Program-made: the position numbers and the translations under genes
Shown: piece after piece, positions 35,047 through 46,514 of the stretch
Position numbering within the stretch: position 1 is the stretch's first letter
Layout: each line of letters opens with the position of its first letter
Origin: Bolinopsis microptera
Lineage: Eukaryota > Ctenophora > Tentaculata > Lobata > Bolinopsidae
NCBI RefSeq assembly: GCF_026151205.1
Contig: NC_087084.1
Coordinates: 7,799,394-7,863,393, forward strand
Direction: 5' to 3'
DNA length: 64,000 nt
Notes under the pieces: generated by a model
The model's input: the letters and a program-made list of their open reading frames with translations, nothing else
What the model was told of the DNA's origin: nothing
Databases searched by the model: none

Positions 35047-38000
35047 CTAGGACTTCTTTTCAGGAGGATGTCGAAGGTGAAAGGATTCTGTGAGGTACTT
35101 TCCAAATTCAGTAGCATGGAATGAGTTCACGATGGCCCCATATTCTTTGAGCATTATGAGGCTTTTAAGGTTGTCTGAGAGGTTGGACCGGAGGGAGTTG
35201 TAGCTGGGGCATTCATTTATAACGTGGTCCTCGGTTTCAAGGATAGGTGTTTCAAAGAATGGTAGTTCTTCGAGGAACCGCATGACGTCGGTGTCTGAGG
35301 AGCAGCAAAAGCGACATGTTTTCAGTGCTGTGTTGTAGCGATCTCCAGTGTAGCGACCTTTCTCAATTCTCAGATCGTGACTGCTAGATCGAAGTTTTGC
35401 AATGTTAGCTCTTTTGACCCTGCATGGGAGCTGTAACTCTGTAAGTACAGTTCTTCACCAAACTCAGCTTTGACCGCAGTGTAGAATGACATTTTAGGCT
35501 GGTTGTGAAGATCCTTCTTCCAGTGGTTGACAAATGTTTCGTGTATGTGTTCACGAGCCGCAAGGGTGTGGGGTAGGTGTGGCTTAGCGACAGTGCTCGT
35601 CTTGATGATAGTAGACCATGCATCATACCAGGTAAGGTTCAGTTGTTTCTGTTCCTGAAATGTATGGTGCAAGAGGGTGTTCACGTTACCTACAACCGCT
35701 TGTGATGCTCTACAGAAGTAGGCAATACATTGAGGGAGGACGGTTACTGTCCAGGGGGTTCTACCTGTATCTCCGTAGCAGAAGTTGTTATTTGCCTTTT
35801 TGTGGACACCCAATATCCATTTAAGAATTTTCAAGTGAGTAGTTTCAAGAGCATCTTTTGCTGCTGCTTTGGGAAGACTCGCTTCTTGATTTTTTGAGAG
35901 GATGGCTTTCACGATGTTGGTTGATGGCAGCCAAATAGGGCATCCATATGTGGCCACTGGCTTGACTAAGCTATCAATGAGTTTTAGCATCGTGCTAGTG
36001 GTAAGGGCTCTCGTGTCAATAGTTCGTCTCAGAGAGAAGAATGAGCGAAGAGCTTTCTTCCTAAGTTCATCGATTGCTTGCTTGAAGGAACCGTTCAGGG
36101 AGAACTGGATTCCTAGATAGCAGTATTTTCTGACGGGTGCGATGTCCAAGTTGCCTAGTTTGAAGCCGTAAGCACATTTCAGTATTCGTGAGCTTGTGTT
36201 AAAGACCATCACGCTGGTTTTGTTGATATTCACAGACAGCTCCCACTTTTCAGCATAGTCATGCAAGCAATTGAGCAGTTTCTGTAAGCTGCCCGCATCC
36301 AGCGCTAAGAGTACCAGGTCATCTGCCCATAGGAGGTGACTTACTTTTACACTGTTTAATAAAGGTACATCCAATTCCTCGATTTGTTCAAGTCTGATCG
36401 AGAGCTCGTGGATATAGAGTTTGAAGAGCTCGGGAGACATTGGGTGTCCTTGTTCTGTGCCGATGGTGACGTCAATGGCTGCGGATAGCTTTTGAATCAG
36501 CTTGACTCGGGTTGAAGAGTTCTTGTACATGTGGCTGATGCAGTCGAAGAATTTGCCTGTTATGCCCATGTTTCCCAGCTTGAACAGGAGTGCTTCCCTG
36601 CATACGCTATCGAAAGCCTTGCGGTAGTCGACAAAGCAGGCGAAAAGTCGCTTCTTCTCTTTCTTGGTGTATTTCTCAATAATGGTATTCAAGGTGAGTA
36701 AGTGGTCGTTACATTGGGCTCCCCTCCTGAATCCAAGTTGATACGGTCGGTCCGGACAGGCTGTTTCTCTAAATTCGATCAGCCGTTTAAGGAGAAGGTT
36801 CGAGAAGAGTTTGCCGAGACAGCTCCCAATAGTAATAGCCCGATAGTTATCAGGGTTTTGCCGGTCACCCTTTTTATGGAGGGGAGTTGTGATCGAGTTG
36901 TTCCAGGGGTAAGTTCCATGCTGGAGGCAGGCATTAAAGAGTTTTACCACGACGAGTTGAAGTGTCTCATTGGAGTTTTTCAACATCTCGTTCGATATCA
37001 GGTCATCGGACACACTCTTATTGTTTTGGAGTTTTTTAGTCGCATCTTTGATCTCCTGTAAGGTAAAGTCGCGATTCAGTTCATTGACCAATTCCTTGAT
37101 AGGCTGCGAATCGTTGGACGTAGGAGTAGAAGTGCCATCATCCTTGGAGTGATTGTTCACGCCACACTTTCGATTGTGGAGATCATTGAAGAATTTGTGA
37201 AAGAGGAGAAGATCGTAGATGTCGAAGGGTTCCTCATCTTTGTACTGATCAGATAGCCGTTTGAGCGCTGCCCAGTTAACCTCACCACATTCGTTTATCT
37301 TCTGGTTCATCTCGTACAGAAATTTCCCCTTTTTCGTCCTCTTGATTTTTCGGTACTCCTTTTTTCTGAGAAAGTGCTGGTCACGAAGGAAGTTGCTGTG
37401 TGGGTTACTGTTGGCATTTCTGTCAGCTCTGTTGGCTTCCCTTTTAGCATGTTTGCAGCTTTGGTCAAACCATTTTTTCTTGCTGGTGCGTTTGCCGCTT
37501 TTGGTCGTAGTAACCGAATTCGCAAGATTGTGGGATGTTGCGACTACGTCTTCATTAAGCTGTGCAGCTTCGTTTGCCGTATTCACTGGTTGATTAAGGA
37601 GGCAGTCCATTTTGTCTTTGAATGGCTGATCACTCTGTGCTAGCCGGAATTTAGTTGCTGTATCGGCAGAGAGGTTCTCTGATCTGTTCCATTTAAAAGA
37701 TTTAGGAGCATCTTGGATATCTGGTGATTCAAGACTGGTAGAAATCCTTCTTGAAGGATTTGTGGATATTGACATAGATAGCGCCCTGTGATCGGAGTAT
37801 TGAGAGATGCTCTCAATTTTCAGGTGGCGGACTCTGTCGTGAAGACTCGTTGAGACGCAAATGTAATCAACTGTGCTGACGCCATGGCGCTGAATACAAG
37901 TGGGTTCACCGAATATATCACCGAGAGTTCTACCATTGAGGATGACTAGGCCTGTCGTTTGGAGGAGTTCAATGAAGGGTCGCCCATTCGTGTTTAGCTT

Positions 38001-38657
38001 AGGGTCTGAGTTATTGCGTTTAGCCAACTGTTTAAAGAAATGGGGGTCGATCTCGGTGTCTTTCATTTGACTATGGTCAGACAACATGTCGTCCAGGGTG
38101 CCAGTTCTAGCATTGAAATCCCCGAGAAGGATGACATCCTCGTTGAGCGGTACACCCGCCAAGAATTCTTGAAGATACTCTAGAGTTGTCATACTGTCTT
38201 CAGTTTCTAGACCTTTTCTTCGCTTCTTGAAGGATCCATTAGTGGGTGAGTCATAGACGTTGATAAGATAGGTGTTTCGGTCTATGTCGAAGTAGTTAGC
38301 TTTCAGTTTAACTACAACGATATCTTCCGTGGAGTTCATACGAACATTGGTTACACCGGCTTTTAAGCTTTTGTGTACTCCTATACATACCCCTCCTGAA
38401 TTTGATCCCTTCCTGTTAGAATTAAAGCAACAGTAGTTACTTATGTTGATCTCCCCTTTTGTTTCTTGCAGAGCAAAAATATCGTGGTTGTCGAAGAGCT
38501 CACGAATTTCGGGAATGTCAACCTTGGCTCCTTCAACTTTGTCCCGAGAGTGGTTGATATTCCAGCACAGGAACTTAAGGGAGTGGCGGGACCTCGTTTG
38601 TGTGGGTTTAGTCATTGCTAAACCTGTTGGTGCTGCGTCTTGTAGTTGTTTCATCAT
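35047..38657 (-). CDS. LINE C ORF2: APE-type endonuclease, reverse transcriptase and zinc motif, one late frameshift
   Basis: The first 1,095 codons are open. The N-terminal exonuclease/endonuclease/phosphatase fold is at residues about 25-300: FLCWNINHSRDK, ALQETKG, VILLGDFNARTG, VDYICVS and YSDHRAL, holding the expected N, E, D-N and D-H catalytic positions. RT is at about 560-800: TTPLHKKGDRQNPDNYRAI, FACFVDYRKAFD, GTEQGHPMSP and LLWADDLVLL, keeping the D...DD triad. An extra 8 bp (AGTTACAG tandem) near 35431-35445 shifts frame. The true end continues as RANIAKLRSSSHDL, CRFCC and HVINECPSYNS to a stop at 35047. It nicks DNA and copies its own RNA. Apart from that insertion and the 5' truncation it looks recently active. 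I do not assign a clade with confidence; a CR1/Jockey-group relative is likely. Confidence 0.9.
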
Positions 38658-38802
38658 TGTCGTGGTAGCTTATTCGGGGGAGGCGCAGGGTCTTCCTCAG
38701 GCCCTCCCGGAGGCGAAGCCAGAGCATGTTTTGACCTCTCTGTCTTAGTTCGAATCCTGTGTTGAACGAATAAAAGTTTTGATCGCCAATGATATGATCC
38801 AT
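38608..38802 (-). CDS. LINE C ORF1, C-terminal fragment
   Basis: Short open frame ahead of and overlapping ORF2: NFYSFNTGFELRQRGQNMLW then LRLREGLRKTLRLPRISYHD and a stop. Very basic, as expected for an ORF1 C-terminus. Cut off upstream at the 5' truncation point. Confidence 0.45.
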   Translation of the reverse strand: MDHIIGDQNFYSFNTGFELRQRGQNMLWLRLREGLRKTLRLPRISYHDNDETTTRRSTNRFSND

Positions 38803-38812
38803 CAGTAGAATT

Positions 38813-39138
38813 TAATTGAAATAGAAATGGGCTAGATATAGGTTAGAGTTCACATGTCAATTCTGTACATCATAGCTGTAAATTAAGAAGTAAAAATGAT
38901 CTTTAAGATTTGTCTGCTCGACTCGTAGATCACACAAGGGACGGGACCTCTTGCTAACGGGGGTGGTTTTCGTATTAAGGGACGTGAGACTTGCGTGTCG
39001 AAAGCATGCAAAGGGAGTATATATACTGGAAGATGAAAGACAATGCTATATAATATCGCATTTTATCAAAATGCCTAGTGCCTACCTTTTCCAAATTCAT
39101 CTTTGGTCGAACAGGATCTTAACAGCTAATTCACTTTG
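38813..39138. other. Non-coding
   Basis: Nothing recognised between LINE C and the open frame at 39139. Confidence 0.35.
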
Positions 39139-39426
39139 ATGGATACATCTACTTTCGGAAGAAGGACAAGGATTCAGCCTGCCTCACAGATGCCTGGCGG
39201 TGCTGCAAGCACAAACTTCCTACGAAGTGTCCCTGTCTGTGCTATCTCTCCCTCTCAGACAATTCTCTCAATTCTCTCTGCGATCGATTTCATTCTATTC
39301 GGTATAGTTGCGGAAGGTTTTCCACATTCCAAAACTATACTGTTCATCAGAGTCATATGTAATGACTTCAGTGAAAAGGCTGGTGACTCAAGTGAAAGTA
39401 CTAGTGACGATAAGAACATTAGCTAG
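39139..39426 (+). other. Open frame (95 codons) with Ser/Asp-rich end shared with 50480-50719
   Basis: MDTSTFGRRTRIQP... then a hydrophobic segment (TILSILSAIDFILFGIVAEG) and the tail NDFSEKAGDSSESTSDDKN. The tail is homologous in DNA and protein to the minus-strand frame at 50719-50480 (NDWADDSSERAGDSSESAGD). Two dispersed copies suggest a repeat-borne coding piece. No known family. Confidence 0.35.
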
Positions 39427-39556
39427 TGCCTTACATCTAGAGTTAACATTACCTTATGCCTTACATCTATATCTAACATTACAATATACAGATACCTTAC
39501 ATCTAAATTCTAAAGCTAACATTATCTTGTACCTTACATCTAGAGTAAACATTATG
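39427..39556. repeat. Degenerate tandem repeat, about 36-bp unit
   Basis: Four units each beginning CCTTACATCTA and containing CTAACATTA or GTAACATTA. Confidence 0.75.
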
Positions 39557-39564
39557 TTATTATA

Positions 39565-39770
39565 TTAGTATTACTAATTACAACACTATTAATAATGTTG
39601 TAATTGACTCAATAAATTACAACATTATTACATTTATTGAGAATTATGTAGTGTAACGCGATGGAAGTATTTTAAGCGGGCATATCCGGTCCAAACCCAG
39701 GATGCACGGCATAAAGAATTTGTTTTAACTTGTTTGTATGAAAAGCATCAATATATAGATATATTGATCT
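39565..39770 (+). mobile_element. Internally deleted relative of the 30.4-32.0-kb ORF1 element
   Basis: The left part (ACAACACTATTAATAATG...ACATTTATTGAGAATTATG) matches 30420-30470. It is followed directly by GTAACGCGATGGAAGTATTTTAAGCGGGCA, matching 31867-31985. The ORF1 interval of about 1.4 kb is absent. Confidence 0.6.
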
Positions 39771-41049
39771 ATACTATATTTTAAACTTGACGAAATCCCA
39801 CCGGTAACGGGGACATGTTGTCGTCGTTGCCAAATAAAAGCCGTACTACAGTACAAAGCTAGATGATAGAGAGAAATTAAAACATAACTGATTTTTAAAA
39901 TTTCCTCGAACAAATCTTTCACGATAATGATTTGAATGGTCAATTGCATTCATAGGTCTGCTTTATAGATTAAAATAACCTTTCATTTAAAATAATTGTT
40001 CTATTAATTGTCTGGGACGAAGGTATGGGACGTGGTCAGTGGTCACGTCTAGCAAATGTTGAATAATGGTCACTAGCCGTATCAACCAAGACGTTGTTAT
40101 GTATAAATATAATAATAACGATCGAGTGCTTGTTATAGCGTAACGTTACTAATATTATCTGTCACCCACAGAGAGCCGAACTTGTACAGTAATGTCTTAG
40201 TAATTTTCATAATACTATGATAGTGGCTTCTTCATATGACTTACGATCATGAAAATCTATTTTTCAAAAAATCTAAAAGTAATCATTAGTCGAAAATTGA
40301 GAATAATTTTCATCTGCATGAACGTTTTTTGGAAAATTATCCCCAGCTCTATGCTTCGGCAATGGTACTTTTGTGGCTAAAGACATGATTTTCAGACAAT
40401 AATTACGGCAAAAAGGAGAGCAAATTATCGATTACGATTTTTTAAGTCGAGGCTCGGAAAATTAACTCGCTTAGTTTCTTACTTCACTCCTAGAATTATG
40501 CTCTGCAGGAGATTATTTTCTCAGTACCTGATGTTCAACTTTTCAACTCTTGGACTAACAAATATTTGTAATTGTAGATATATTTTATTTTTGTGTCCGG
40601 TCGGGCTGCTCATGCAGCTCGTGAGCAGATGACATGAAACTTAGAGTAATATCTTAAACTGACGTAAAACACGCCACAAACTATTCGAACATACAAAATC
40701 ACAAATTCACAAACTGCTCAAATTTTTGGGGCCTAAACTATTAAACTGTGACTATTACAAGACACGTACACCATATTTATATCACTGACACTACATCTTA
40801 ATGGTTCCCACGGCTCAAGGAATGCACTCTATCACTTCTCGGCCTCAGCCCCTATACCACGCAGCGCGATATGGTTGCCTGACATTGAACACGTGACGTG
40901 TTACTATGGTTGCAAAAATTCGTGGCGACAATAAGTCTAAGTTTATGTTTATTGTTTATACACGCTGCGCTCCACTGTTTCTTTTAACTGTTCTTTTCAT
41001 TTCTGCAATTGCTCTCTATTTCAGTTAATAAATCTTGAAATTTTCGGCC
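39771..41049. other. Non-coding, nothing recognised
   Basis: AT-rich, no exon-like ORF and no repeat matching elsewhere in the window. Confidence 0.35.
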
Positions 41050-41410
41050 GCAATTTTGGCACTATCCGTCGTGGAGTAGAGTCCGCGGCGGAGCCGCCGG
41101 ACTCCGAGCGGACTCCGGCGGTGCTCCGCCAAAATGTATTTCGTTTGGACTCGAATACATTTTGGCGGACTCCGAGCGGAGCCGAGCGGACTTTAAAGTC
41201 CGCCGCAGACTCCGAACGGCTCCGCAGCGGGTCGGCGGAGTGTCCGCCGCGGACTAAGCCACTAGGCGGACTCCGGCGGAGTGGTCGGCGGACTCCGGCG
41301 GAGTCCGGCGGAGCTTGGCGGAGTCCACCGGGCTCGGCGGACTCCACTCGGAGTCTGCCGGCTTCCAACAGAGTCCACTGACTTCCGAGTTCCGACTTCC
41401 GACTTCCGAC
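41050..41410. repeat. GC-rich satellite of CGGAGTCC/GGCGGACT units
   Basis: Dense short repeats CGGCGGACTCCG and inverses, far above local GC. It includes a hairpin (CCGCCAAAATGTATT at 41117-41131 against AATACATTTTGGCGG at 41153-41167) and ends in TTCCGACTTCCGACTTCCGA. Open frames on both strands follow from the composition, not from coding. Confidence 0.85.
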
Positions 41411-42159
41411 TTCTGACCCTCGGCTAAATTTGTCACGTGACATACAACATTTACATAGCATTTTGCGATATTGTGGTCAGATGAAAAGGTCGCTAGTGAT
41501 AAACCTTAACCATTACCCTCACAATGTCAATAGTGTACAACTCTAGTCCTAACTTTGACCCTATATATAATGTATAAACGTTGACCCTAACCCTCCACCA
41601 AACCGTCAGCAGCGAAATATCAATGTCATTGACTGGTCACGTGACCAAAACAATTTTTGTCATATTATCTCATATAGGGAAGCGTTTTTAGTTTTACCCT
41701 ACACGTTGCATGTGTGATGTGGCGTCATTCGGCCGGATCCCAGCAAGCAAAAATACGTCGACCATCACAGGACGACGCCAGCACTCTTTACGCTCTTCGA
41801 GCTCCGATCGTCCTGTGACGAAGTAAGACTAAGAACGAAGCCGGAGGTCCTCAGGTAACATAGACCACAGATTGAAAATTCAAAAATTTTTTGACATAAA
41901 GGTCAAATGTAAAACTAAAATCTTAATGTTGATTGATTAACGACGTCAATTTTTGAGCACAGCACGAGCGCATGCGGAAAAGGACCGCGTAGCTAGTCAA
42001 GATGTTGATAAATATTTGGCTTGTGGTGCGATGTGTTGCTCTAACTATAGCCCTCTCGCTTGCAGTAGCGCGCGACCGCCGGAGGCGGAAATGACCTGGT
42101 TAGCTAGGTGAACGCGATATGCCTTGTAAAATGAAATCCTACTAGCTGACGCCACTCTT
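41411..42159. other. Non-coding, nothing recognised
   Basis: A block with TCGTCCTGTGACG/CACAGGACGACG (41766-41820) is a short imperfect inverted repeat. No gene. Confidence 0.35.
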
Positions 42160-42335
42160 GTATCACGTGGTGACCCCCACGGTCGCTTTACTATATATGT
42201 AGCGTCTTCGACGCTACAGGGGGAGCCGCGCACTTCGTGCGCGGCGGATCATACAACGTATGACAACGCCACTCGCAGCTGTGACGCTCGCTGTACGTCA
42301 GCGATCGAAATTTATACGCGTATCACCCGTTAAGA
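42160..42335 (+). repeat. Hairpin-bearing repeat, copy 2
   Basis: Parallel to 9785-10050. Consecutive palindromes: AGCGTCTTCGACGCT, CCGCGCACTTCGTGCGCGG and GTCATACAACGTATGAC-like (ATCATAC here), then GTATCACCCGTTAA. Confidence 0.65.
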
Positions 42336-43094
42336 TGTGCCACCCGACGCGCCACACAATTTTTCTCGTTGCTCGTCGCACGTCGACGAACAACGAAGCT
42401 CGTTGCGACGCGCCGCGCAATGAGCTGCCAGGCTAGGACATCGTCCTGGTCCAACAAATTTTGGCGAGCGATTTTCTCCAAAAATTTAATGAGGGCGCCG
42501 ACTTCCACTCTGGCTAGGTTTTTTCTTACCCAGCGCGCGTTCCTTAATGCTCGGTGAATTTTGCCGCGCCTCTGGTGAGAGAAACGACCTTGAGATTAGC
42601 TGGCTAAGTAACTGTAAGGTTTCTACTATAACGCCCACTAGAGTGATCTAGTATAAACTAAACTCCACCGTACCAACTTGGCGTAGTTTGATAATATAAT
42701 TTAGTTATCATAAACAATAAAGTTTATGAGCTGATATCAGATATACCTCACTGCGCGCCCATTATGCTTACATCTCCAATTTCAATTGCAGTGTGGTGCT
42801 TGCGCGGCGCGGCGGGTCGGGTACTCATGTACTTGATAATTATTGAGAGTACCCCATCTTATGACATGAACGATAGATGAACTTACAATATATTTTAAAG
42901 TTTTTGAAGTATATTATATGTATTGATTATTCTGTGGAAAATAAAATTATCTTTTTCTTAAATTCTCTTTTTCTTAATTCTTGTTCATTGAAATATTACC
43001 GCCAGCGAGGAGTCGCAGCTGCGACTGCAATCCGTGTTACCCACCTCCCTGTACTGTATTGTGATCAGCATGAGTTTAATCAAAGTAATGTTAG
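42336..43094. other. Non-coding
   Basis: 42345-42420 holds GTTGCTCGTCGCACGTCGACGA-type short repeats. No gene. Confidence 0.35.
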
Positions 43095-43432
43095 GAGGTG
43101 CACCATAAAAATAAACTTGCTCGGATTTTAAAAATTTTTGTACCATTGTTTTCTAGAGACTGTGAGAATTTTCACAATACCAAATTTGTCATACCTTTTT
43201 GGAAAGATCAGTGAGTTTTGCCTAGGTGCCATATTTGATGGTGCGCGGCTTTTGGAGCAAAATTAGCTGTAAAAGTCGCGTAATTTGACCAAATTTGACC
43301 AAATTCGTTGATTTTTGTCGTATTATTTGGATATATCTTCAGTTCCTTGAATGAGATCATTCTGAAAATTGGTGACGATCTTCCAATAGGGCTTTTACAA
43401 CTGTCCGAAAAATTTGGTGGATATCGGACACA
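43095..43432 (+). repeat. Dispersed repeat B, copy 2
   Basis: Near-identical to 10222-10565. It ends at GGATATCGGA, where the foldback array begins. Confidence 0.85.
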
Positions 43433-43454
43433 GGAGGAGCTAAGTGCAAAGAAA

Positions 43455-43677
43455 CTGTCACTAACTGCTACAAACTGCCACTAACTGCCACAAACTGCCA
43501 CTAACTGCCACAAACTGCCACTAACTGCCACAAACTGCCACTAACTGCTACAAACTGCCACTAACTGCCACTAACTGCCACTAACTGCTACAATCGCGCC
43601 CACGCATTTGCGCGCGACAGTAGCAGTTAGTGGCAGTTAGTGGCAGTTAGTGGCAGTTAGTAGCAGTTAGTGGCAGT
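43455..43677. repeat. Inverted arrays of a 10-bp unit (large foldback)
   Basis: About 13 tandem units of AACTGCCACT/AACTGCCACA (43457-43595). After a GC-rich spacer (ATCGCGCCCACGCATTTGCGCGCG) come about six units in inverse orientation (AGTGGCAGTT, 43622-43677). Predicted to fold into a long hairpin with slippage freedom. Confidence 0.9.
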
Positions 43678-44405
43678 TTTTATGCGCGTCGGGATTTCAA
43701 ATCGAGCGCTCATCAATTTTTATAATAGCAAGTCCGCAGCATTTAGAGCTGCATTGTTGATTATTGGGCAGCGCTCAGCCTGTCATTCCGCCGAATCTCT
43801 ATTCATTAATGAACATGATAGCCTGAGGTTCCCAGGTAATATTGTTGACTAAACCAGACTGTGCACGTTGTGCTAGATGTCAAATGTTGCAGATAGCGTA
43901 TACGTTTTTTAAAACTATGTTTTGATTTGATTTGACTTGACTTAACTTGTAGTGAACGGTCGGCCGTTTTACAACACGGCAATATGACTGCTTGTGTTAG
44001 TTTCGACACTAAATATTTTGTTCTCGCTGCATGAGTATATAAATGTTTGATATGAATTATGAAATGAGAAGTCGTGTATTATGTAATATAATAGATTCAG
44101 AAGGTAACACGACTCCTGTCCGACAGCGACATCTGTCCGAATCAGGGTACCAGAAAAAAACGACATTCTCTCCGAAATTGTGACCTGATTTCAATACGAC
44201 ACATTTCCAATTAGAGACATGATCTAAACTGTTACTTGCTAAATTGTATACGTAACATGTCCAATTTGAGATACAAGATATGATCTGAGCCATAGTTTAC
44301 TACCACAGTTTATTTTAATTTGATGTCGATAAATTGGACAATAGTTTCAATGTTATTTAAATGTTATAAATTAATTCAATATAATACAATATCACAGAAT
44401 CAAAT
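43678..44405. other. Non-coding; GACTCCTGTCCGACAGCGAC element
   Basis: 44111-44140 carries a short palindromic motif with further copies, one inverted, at 45188-45217 and 45234-45265. No gene. Confidence 0.4.
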
Positions 44406-44937
44406 CTAAAGCATAGTCAAATTTCCGATAGCTTTAAGGAAATCCATAGGGTTGCTGGAGTTGTCGTAATCATCTACAATTCTCTGAAGTTGTCGATCAT
44501 AACGGATCCATTTGGGTGCACGTGGCTCAGGTAGTTCCCGCCCGTCTCTTTTGGTTTTCTTCACGTCTGTAAGGGCTTGTTCTGCTTTAAGGCAATCAAG
44601 GAATTTCCTTGATTGTGGGCTTCGAGCAGGACAGCATTGAATGGAATCCGTGATGCCAACCTTCTGCGATGTTGGATGAGCGAGGAATCCTCATCTGTGC
44701 AGCTTCGTGTTGGACGGTCGTTTCAGCATGGTGGACAGGGTGAGTGTGGTCAGGAGTAGGAGTGATCAGTTGTCTGTCCACGGTACGGATTCGGGCTCTG
44801 CAACCGTTTTGGAAATCCGAACATTTCCAGTAGGAGGTGTCGTCTCTTCGCTTGTCGAAGACGTATCTGAAGCCATTTAGGATAGGGTTCTCCGAGCCTT
44901 GTTTGCGTCCAGGGATAAACTGAAGATTGGTTGCCAT
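44406..44937 (-). pseudogene. FLYWCH/MULE transposon protein with internal deletion
   Basis: The minus-strand frame begins MATNLQFIPGRKQGSENPIL. It continues with a FLYWCH zinc finger (GFRYVFDKRRDDTSYWKC then FQNGCRARIRTVD and DHTHPVHH). Then it passes directly to the far C-terminal MULE segment SNIAEGWHHGFHSMLSCSKP. One frameshift follows, then FLDCLKAEQALTDVKKTKRD, PKWIRYDRQLQRIVDDYDN and DFLKAIGNLTML with TAG at 44406. The MULE catalytic core is missing, so this is a deletion derivative. FLYWCH supplies DNA binding in these elements. Confidence 0.85.
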
Positions 44938-46514
44938 TGTGAATTGCGATAAGTGATCTCCATACTGCTGTCCTATATGTACTCATGTCCTGTGATGTGA
45001 TCGACAGCTTGTTAGGGTACGGCTAGCACGATCCTGTTCTCAACTAGTCAATCACGTATCGATGGATCATATCTTAAGGGATCACATCAGCTTTAGAACG
45101 TCACGAGATTACCTGTGAGCTTGTGAAATGCGAATGTGAACCGAAATTACAATATGATCCGAAATTCGGACAGATGTCGCCAAAAACGACTCCTGTCCGA
45201 CAGCGACATCTGTCCGAAATCCCTAATTCAGCTTTCGGACAGATGTCGCTGTCGGACAGATGTCGCCCAATCGGTATTAGGAAAACTGCTGTGATAGACC
45301 GGAGCGCAGCAAAAAATTTAATAGCTTGTCCTGGACCGAATTCTACCAAATATTTACTACAAGTATGACACTTTTCGGATTTAGAAGGGTGCTGTCCAGA
45401 CTATGAGTATGTTAACGGTGCGCGGTGATATCATTGAAGCTAAAGTCGGCACTAAAAATTAAAGTAAATATACCTCACGCCACACACTAATTGCATACGT
45501 TTGTAATTTTATTGTCTCTTATCAGCTTGCTTATTTCTCCTACCCGAACGCCTAACGGAGAGATTACTTTGTTATTTTACGTATCTGACAGGTAAAAATT
45601 AATAACAATAAATTTCACCTACTGAACGTATTCATAATAGAAAAGTTGCTAGTTTGGTTCTCCACCGTGCAATAGGATCTGTTTCACGTTCCGGTTCACT
45701 CTTTAAGATAAAAGCCTCTAATCGATGATTTTGCCCTTATAGCTTAGTTGTACTTGTAGTGAATTCGTACGGAACGTTCACTAAAAATAGTTTGTGAACG
45801 CGTTCGCTAAAAGATTTTAACGTTTGGAACATAAGGAACGTTAAAACAGGGCCTCCCACGGATTAAACAGTTTTGTGCGGAGAAAGAAGTGAAGAGAGAA
45901 CGAAGCCAAAGAGTTCTCCGACAATTGTTCCAGCCAGCCTCACCGCAGCAACGCCAACAGCAAGCAGGGACTTATTCTAATCCATGCAACCTATACAACG
46001 CTGACCAAGAATGGACACAGGACATGCCACGGTACCACTATAATATTTGATTTGATTCTCCGTGATAGCACTAGCAGTAGCAGAATTTGCTGCTTGTAAT
46101 TCCTGGGCGTTGCTGAACCTGTCATTCCGCCCTATCTGCTATAGGCATATTTTTAATCGCCATAATATGTTCAATGTTAAATCAATGTGTTTAACTTAAT
46201 AAATGCAAAAGCCTGAGCGAGGTACCGTACCAAGGTAAATTGATCTTTGCAAGTTGAATTTGCGTTTCTGAAACCACTCTCTGCACTGGTAATTGTATTT
46301 AAAAGGGAACACAAAATGATGAACGTGACCAAAATTATTCCCCGCGCGACGCGATAGCCGATAACTGATAAGATTCTCTTTCAGCATTCAGTTTCAGTTA
46401 ATTCTGGGTAATTCGCGCGTAAAATCATATTGACACGTGTGCGTTCCATGTTCTCAGAATTAGGCAACGGTAAGTTTATAATCTTTAACTTTAACTGTTT
46501 GGAAACAGGTGTTG
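44938..46514. repeat. Non-coding with short dispersed repeats
   Basis: 45188-45265: palindromic TCCGACAGCGACATCTGTCCGA copies. 45741-45850: repeat with GTACGGAACGTTCACTAAAA and GTGAACGCGTTCGCTAAAAG, also at 47588-47765 and inverted at 53930-54125. 46330-46510: block with ATTCCCCGCGCGA and TTTAACTTTAACTGTTTGGAAA, related to 49440-49680 and 51545-51610. Confidence 0.55.

Larger units (their letters stand above)
34649..38812 (-). mobile_element. LINE C: nearly complete APE-type LINE
   Basis: Tail of three TTTAATTCCAG units at 34649-34682, 3' UTR homologous to those of LINE A and B, ORF2 at 35370-38657 plus a frameshifted end down to 35047, and the C-terminus of an ORF1 upstream (38608-38802, overlapping the ORF2 start). 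The 5' end is lost near 38812, inside ORF1. Confidence 0.88.

Noticed and set aside
33173..37643. Plus-strand open frames over LINEs B and C
   Set aside because: Antisense shadows of the LINE ORF2 frames.
38746..38770. tRNA B-box-like GTTCGAATCC
   Set aside because: It lies inside the LINE C ORF1 region with no A box or cloverleaf around it.
41021..41461. Arg/Ser/Pro-rich open frames of 86-146 codons on both strands
   Set aside because: They arise from the GC-rich CGGAGTCC satellite; both strands are open and low-complexity.
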